This document shows, piece after piece, positions 6,042 through 9,240 of a stretch of 9,240 nucleotides of DNA. How positions within the stretch are numbered: position 1 is the first letter of the stretch; each line of letters begins with the position of its first letter. The stretch comes from Spirochaetota bacterium (GTDB lineage: Bacteria; Spirochaetota; B62-G9). A model generated the notes under the pieces. That model saw only the letters and a list, made by a program, of their open reading frames with translations. It was not told the origin of the DNA and did not search any database. The DNA lies in NCBI GenBank assembly GCA_026990615.1, contig JALXDB010000020.1:1-9240 (forward strand), in the 5' to 3' direction. Made by a program: the position numbers and the translations under genes.

Positions 6042-7365
6042 AAAAACACCCGGTCTGGTAATTGAAAAATCAGAGGATTTCAGAAATATAAAGAGAGATA
6101 AAACAAAAAACAGTGGCGATCAGGGAATAGAGTCATTTTACTCAATCCTTGAAACTAAAGCAAATAGAATTGACAAATCCAGAACAGAAAAAACAGATGA
6201 TGCAAGATCGGGGAAAAGGGGTAGTTCGAGAGAGATAACGCACCTACAGGGTAAGAGGGAAGATAAAAATGCAAAGGCCGGAAAGAAAGTCGGTACGGAA
6301 AAAATTGATTCGGGCAAGGGATCGAAGATTAATGAAGCAAAGGTGAATGGGCCGAAGTTGAATGGTGGAAAAGGGAATAAAGCCCCAAGGTCAGAAAAGG
6401 GGGGAGTAGACAGGTTATTCGAAAGGGTTTTTGATAGTATCAGAACAAAAAAGCAGAATACCCATGCTACTTTAACAGGAAATAAACCTGATTCTAAAGA
6501 AATCAAAAAGGCTTCTTTAAAAAAGGCAGGCGTTTCAAAAATAGGTAGAAGAATAAGGACATCCCTCTTAAAAGACTCCAAAACCAGAGATAAGATAATA
6601 CATAAGAAACCGGTTTTAAATACCCGTAATCTTAATAGCGAAGATGACGCTCTTAAAAATAAAGGAAATATAACTGCCAAAAAGAGATCGTGGGTAAAAA
6701 GTGTAGGGCGTCATTTAAGGCATGTTAGGGGGAATATCAGGAGTGGTGAAAACAGAAGCATATCGGGTGTGTCAGAGGGGAACAAATTAGAAAAAGGTTC
6801 TGCCCCTGTGAATGGTAAACCCGATGTTCCACCTGTTACAGGTAATCATAAGGGAGAAGGATTTACTGCTGATTTTTTGAATGTTACCAGAAGATACGAT
6901 ATGCACGTTCCCGAGCTAATGAGGGGTGATGGTTATATAATTCAGAGAAATGCCGATGAAATATTTAGCGAGATAGTTAAGCATTTTTCCTATTTTGTCA
7001 ACAGAGGTGGAGGTGAAGCTAAGCTAATCCTGAATCCTCCTGACCTTGGAACCTTGAAGATGAGTGTAAAATTGCATAATGGAAGAGTTTCGACCTTTTT
7101 TATTGTGGACAATCCGTCTGTTAAGGAGATAATTGATTCAAGACTTGTAGTACTCCAGCAGAATCTGTTGGAACAGGGCTTTTCACTCGGAGAGTTTGAT
7201 GTTGGAGTTAAAGATAATGGAGCGGATACAAAGTTTTTTAAAGAAGCCAGATCTGTAAAAGGAGTGTCTGTCAAGGGAACTTCATTAGAGAATATTGAAA
7301 ATCTCGGAGAAGGTGATGTAACCCTCGTTCCATGGATGTCAAATTATATAAATATTGAAGTGTGA
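6034..7365 (+). CDS. fliK: Flagellar hook-length control protein FliK
   Basis: FliK is exported during hook growth, measures hook length and switches the export gate (FlhB) to filament substrates. The product is 443 residues from the ATG at 6034, which overlaps the end of flbB; an in-frame TTG at 6016 would add six residues. The C-terminal hook-control domain lies at about residues 306-390: EAKLILNPPDLGTLKMSVKL, a Val/Phe-rich strand, then LVVLQQNLLEQGFSLGEFDV, matching the LxLxPxxLGxLxV pattern of the family. Residues 20-265 are low-complexity and very rich in Lys, Arg, Gly, Asn and Ser, including a Lys/Gly/Asn stretch at about 86-124 with near-repeated NGPKLNGGKGNK-type units. Such disorder suits a ruler, but it is more basic than the Gln/Pro-rich rulers of enterics. 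About 50 residues follow the core domain. The N-terminal two thirds would not be recognised without the C terminus and the position before flgD. Confidence 0.9.
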   Translation: MIEKTPGLVIEKSEDFRNIKRDKTKNSGDQGIESFYSILETKANRIDKSRTEKTDDARSGKRGSSREITHLQGKREDKNAKAGKKVGTEKIDSGKGSKINEAKVNGPKLNGGKGNKAPRSEKGGVDRLFERVFDSIRTKKQNTHATLTGNKPDSKEIKKASLKKAGVSKIGRRIRTSLLKDSKTRDKIIHKKPVLNTRNLNSEDDALKNKGNITAKKRSWVKSVGRHLRHVRGNIRSGENRSISGVSEGNKLEKGSAPVNGKPDVPPVTGNHKGEGFTADFLNVTRRYDMHVPELMRGDGYIIQRNADEIFSEIVKHFSYFVNRGGGEAKLILNPPDLGTLKMSVKLHNGRVSTFFIVDNPSVKEIIDSRLVVLQQNLLEQGFSLGEFDVGVKDNGADTKFFKEARSVKGVSVKGTSLENIENLGEGDVTLVPWMSNYINIEV

Positions 7366-7369
7366 GGTG
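7364..7369 (+). promoter_or_regulatory. Ribosome binding site of flgD, overlapping the fliK stop
   Basis: GAGGTG begins within the TGA stop codon of fliK (7363-7365), and its GAGG core is 7 bases before the flgD ATG. This supports the start at 7375 over the internal ATG at 7393 and suggests coupled translation. Confidence 0.65.
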
Positions 7370-7374
7370 TAGAA

Positions 7375-7851
7375 ATGGATCTACAGTTTAAGATGAACAG
7401 CGAGCAACTATTTAAGACAAAGATGGCTGTTGAGAGTTTTAATAAGACCCTTATGGTTAATGGAAGAAAGATAAAAAATACTCTGGGGAAGGATGATTTC
7501 TTAAAGTTACTCATAGTTCAGCTGGAGAATCAGGATCCAACAAAACCCCTTGAAGATAAAGCTTTTATAGCCCAGATGGCCCAGTTTTCTTCTCTGGAGC
7601 AGATGACCGAAATAAATACTACCCTTTCAAATCTGATTATTAACAATAAGATAAACAATGCCTATTCTCTTCTGGGCAAATGGGTTGAGGTTTTAGACAA
7701 AGATACGAACAAATTGATTGAAGGAAATGTAACAGAGGTCCAGTTCAAAAATGGAACTCCTAATATCACAGTTAACGGTATGAGCTACAGCGTTGATGAT
7801 ATAGTAAAGGTTGCGGTAAATGCAGCGAAAAATGATGATAAAGCAGAGTAG
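7375..7851 (+). CDS. flgD: Flagellar hook-capping protein FlgD
   Basis: FlgD is the temporary cap at the tip of the growing hook and is needed for FlgE to polymerise; it is lost once the hook is finished. The 158-residue product has the conserved N-terminal block LGKDDFLKLLIVQL (37-50) continuing through ENQDPTKPLEDKAFIAQMAQ (51-70) and FSSLEQM (71-77), diagnostic of the family. A Leu/Ile/Asn linker (about 82-96) and a small beta-rich C-terminal part follow (LLGKWVEVLD, then GNVTEVQFKNGTPNITVNG, then DDIVKV; about 99-146). It is much shorter than enterobacterial FlgD (about 230) because the large Ig-like/Tudor insert is absent; short forms are usual in Firmicutes and spirochaetes. The gene lies between fliK and flgE, so ruler, cap and hook subunit are encoded together. 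A Lys/Asp/Ala tail ends the protein. Confidence 0.96.
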   Translation: MDLQFKMNSEQLFKTKMAVESFNKTLMVNGRKIKNTLGKDDFLKLLIVQLENQDPTKPLEDKAFIAQMAQFSSLEQMTEINTTLSNLIINNKINNAYSLLGKWVEVLDKDTNKLIEGNVTEVQFKNGTPNITVNGMSYSVDDIVKVAVNAAKNDDKAE

Positions 7852-7893
7852 TTATAAATATAAATCTGGGAGGGGAAACGAAGTAAATACAAC

Positions 7894-7899
7894 GAGGAG
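7894..7899 (+). promoter_or_regulatory. Ribosome binding site of flgE, decides the start
   Basis: GAGGAG is 9 bases before the ATG at 7909 and 12 before that at 7912, favouring MMRSLYSG. The ATG at 7901 is in another frame and only 1 base away. A second purine-rich site, GGGAGGGG (7868-7875), has no start codon at a usable distance. Confidence 0.7.
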
Positions 7900-7908
7900 T
7901 ATGTCCCC

Positions 7909-9240
7909 ATGATGAGATCACTTTATTCTGGAGTATCTGGTTTAAGGAATCACCAGATAAGAATGGATGTATTGGGCAATAATATTTCAAACGTAAACAC
8001 AATTGGTTTCAAGAAGAGCAGGGTAAACTTTCAGGATATTCTCTCCCAGACAATGTCTGGAGCGGCAGCCCCGACAGCTGAAAAGGGAGGTGTAAATCCG
8101 AAACAGGTTGGCCTGGGAATGACTATAGCAAGTATAGATAAGATATTCTCCCAGGGTAGCCTGCAGACCACAGGATTAAACCTGGATCTTGCGATACAGG
8201 GAGACGGATTTTTTATTGTAAAGAAAGGTGAAGAACAATTTTACACTCGTGCAGGAGCGTTCGGTCTGGATAAGTACGGTACTCTTGTTAATCCTGCCAA
8301 TGGACTCAGGGTTCAGGGATGGATGGCTGTTAAAACCGGCGGGCAGTATGTAATAGATACTACAGGTCCTCTTCAGGATCTTGTTATTCCCATCGGTGGC
8401 AAAGACCCGGCAAAGGCAACTACACTGATAAAGTATAAGAGTAATCTCAATTCAGAAACACCTCTTCTGCCTGTTGGCAGGGAGGCCACAGAAAAAGAGA
8501 GGTTGGAAGCAACTGTAACGACGAATATCGATGCATACGATAGCAAGGGGAATGTACATCAGGTAAAGCTGACCTTTACAAGGGTTAGAGGACAGAAAAA
8601 TACCTGGCTTGTTACCGCGACAGTTGAAGGGGCGGACCCCGCTACTCAGATACTGGATGTAGCAGGTAATAATATAAATAGATCTAATTCTATAATAATG
8701 AAATTTGATAACAACGGAGCTCCTGTAGCAGTGCAGGATAATCCCGCACAACCCGGTGCTCCTGTAGATATTGTTAATAATGGAAGGCTTACGGTAAATT
8801 TAACAGTTAATTTCCCGGCAGATGGAATTACCCAGACTATAAAACTGGATTTTGGGACGGTTGGAGGATACGACGGTATTACACAGTTCGCCGCTCCAAC
8901 ATCAACGAAGGCCTATGAACAGGACGGATATGGAATGGGGTATCTGCAGTCATTTACCATCGACAATACAGGTGTTATAACTGGGATATATACTAATGGA
9001 AAGAAGGCTCCCATAGGACAGATAGCCCTTGCATCTTTCGTTAATCCTCAGGGATTAACTGCTGAGGGAGACACCCTCTTTAAAGAGACAAACAATTCGG
9101 GGCGTGCAGAGATTGGGCCTGCTGAAACGGGCGCAAGGGGTAAGATAACTGCCGGAGCTCTTGAAATGAGTAATGTGGATCTTGCGGAACAGTTTACAGA
9201 TATGATTGTAACCCAGAGAGGTTTTCAGGCAAACTCCAGA
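7909..9240 (+). CDS. flgE: Flagellar hook protein FlgE (3' end outside window)
   Basis: FlgE polymerises into the hook, the universal joint between motor and filament; in spirochaetes the hook lies in the periplasm. The frame is open for 444 codons to the right edge and probably lacks only about 20 residues. The N-terminal rod/hook domain is complete (MMRSLYSGVSGL, NHQIRMDVLGNNISNVNTIGFK at about 13-34). LDLAIQGDGFFIV (92-104) and YTRAGAFGLDKYGTLVN (112-128) are the FlgE/F/G-family core. The middle D1/D2 domains span about 140-360. The C-terminal block ALEMSNVDLAEQFTDMIVTQRGFQANSR begins at 417. Lys165 and Asn179, matching residues involved in lysinoalanine cross-linking of Treponema hooks by number, are present, but residue 178 is Ser (AGT at 8440-8442) and no Cys occurs anywhere in the visible protein. 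It follows flgD by 57 bases. Confidence 0.97.
   Translation, partial: MMRSLYSGVSGLRNHQIRMDVLGNNISNVNTIGFKKSRVNFQDILSQTMSGAAAPTAEKGGVNPKQVGLGMTIASIDKIFSQGSLQTTGLNLDLAIQGDGFFIVKKGEEQFYTRAGAFGLDKYGTLVNPANGLRVQGWMAVKTGGQYVIDTTGPLQDLVIPIGGKDPAKATTLIKYKSNLNSETPLLPVGREATEKERLEATVTTNIDAYDSKGNVHQVKLTFTRVRGQKNTWLVTATVEGADPATQILDVAGNNINRSNSIIMKFDNNGAPVAVQDNPAQPGAPVDIVNNGRLTVNLTVNFPADGITQTIKLDFGTVGGYDGITQFAAPTSTKAYEQDGYGMGYLQSFTIDNTGVITGIYTNGKKAPIGQIALASFVNPQGLTAEGDTLFKETNNSGRAEIGPAETGARGKITAGALEMSNVDLAEQFTDMIVTQRGFQANSR

Noticed and set aside
7872..7908. GGGGA/TCCCC inverted repeat around the flgE ribosome site
   Set aside because: Only five pairs with a 27-base loop; too weak to call, and the strong GAGGAG lies unpaired in the loop.
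7772..8002. Antisense frame over the flgD-flgE junction
   Set aside because: Covers the coding ends of two certain genes and shows no family features.
1..9240. A novel defence, mobile or biosynthetic system
   Set aside because: Every gene in the window belongs to the flagellar operon; no repeats, integrase, transposase, toxin-antitoxin or CRISPR signs were seen.

Overview
The window is one strand-consistent stretch of a flagellar (fla) operon, read left to right on the + strand with no gene on the other strand. Gene order is fliF (3' end), fliG, fliH, fliI, fliJ, a lytic transglycosylase gene, flbB, fliK, flgD and flgE (5' part, running off the right edge). These genes encode the MS-ring/C-ring junction, the export ATPase complex, a wall-cutting enzyme, a motor collar protein, the hook-length ruler, the hook cap and the hook.

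The source is most likely a spirochaete (Spirochaetota). Four things point there: the fla gene order; an FlbB-type protein with one membrane helix, a coiled coil and a conserved C-terminal block ending in a PDKAAEIQRKM-like motif; a FlgE starting MMRSLYSGVSGL; and a FliG ending GEDELVV. Base composition is moderately AT-rich by eye. Strong AGGAGG-type ribosome sites and several TTG/GTG starts are used. I cannot name a genus. Firmicutes share part of this order, but the FlbB and FlgE sequences fit spirochaetes better.

Layout: FliF tail 1-452; a 163-base gap with a hairpin and a copy of the fliG ribosome-site sequence; fliG 616-1665; fliH 1699-2631; fliI 2633-4069; a 110-base gap with a long imperfect hairpin; fliJ 4180-4665; lytic transglycosylase 4735-5397; flbB 5409-6041; fliK 6034-7365; flgD 7375-7851; flgE from 7909 to the edge. 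Apart from the three gaps of 163, 110 and 69 bases, genes are separated by at most about 60 bases or overlap, so one transcript is likely. No non-coding stretch exceeds 300 bases. I see no tRNA, rRNA, mobile element, CRISPR array or convincing promoter.

This is not a new system but a known organelle operon with some unusual details. The visible 444 residues of FlgE contain no cysteine, and the position matching the cross-linking cysteine of spirochaete hooks is serine. A lytic transglycosylase without a signal peptide sits inside the operon next to the collar gene. The fliF-fliG gap could form two mutually exclusive hairpins, one of which would involve the fliG ribosome site. FliI has a hydrophilic C-terminal tail.
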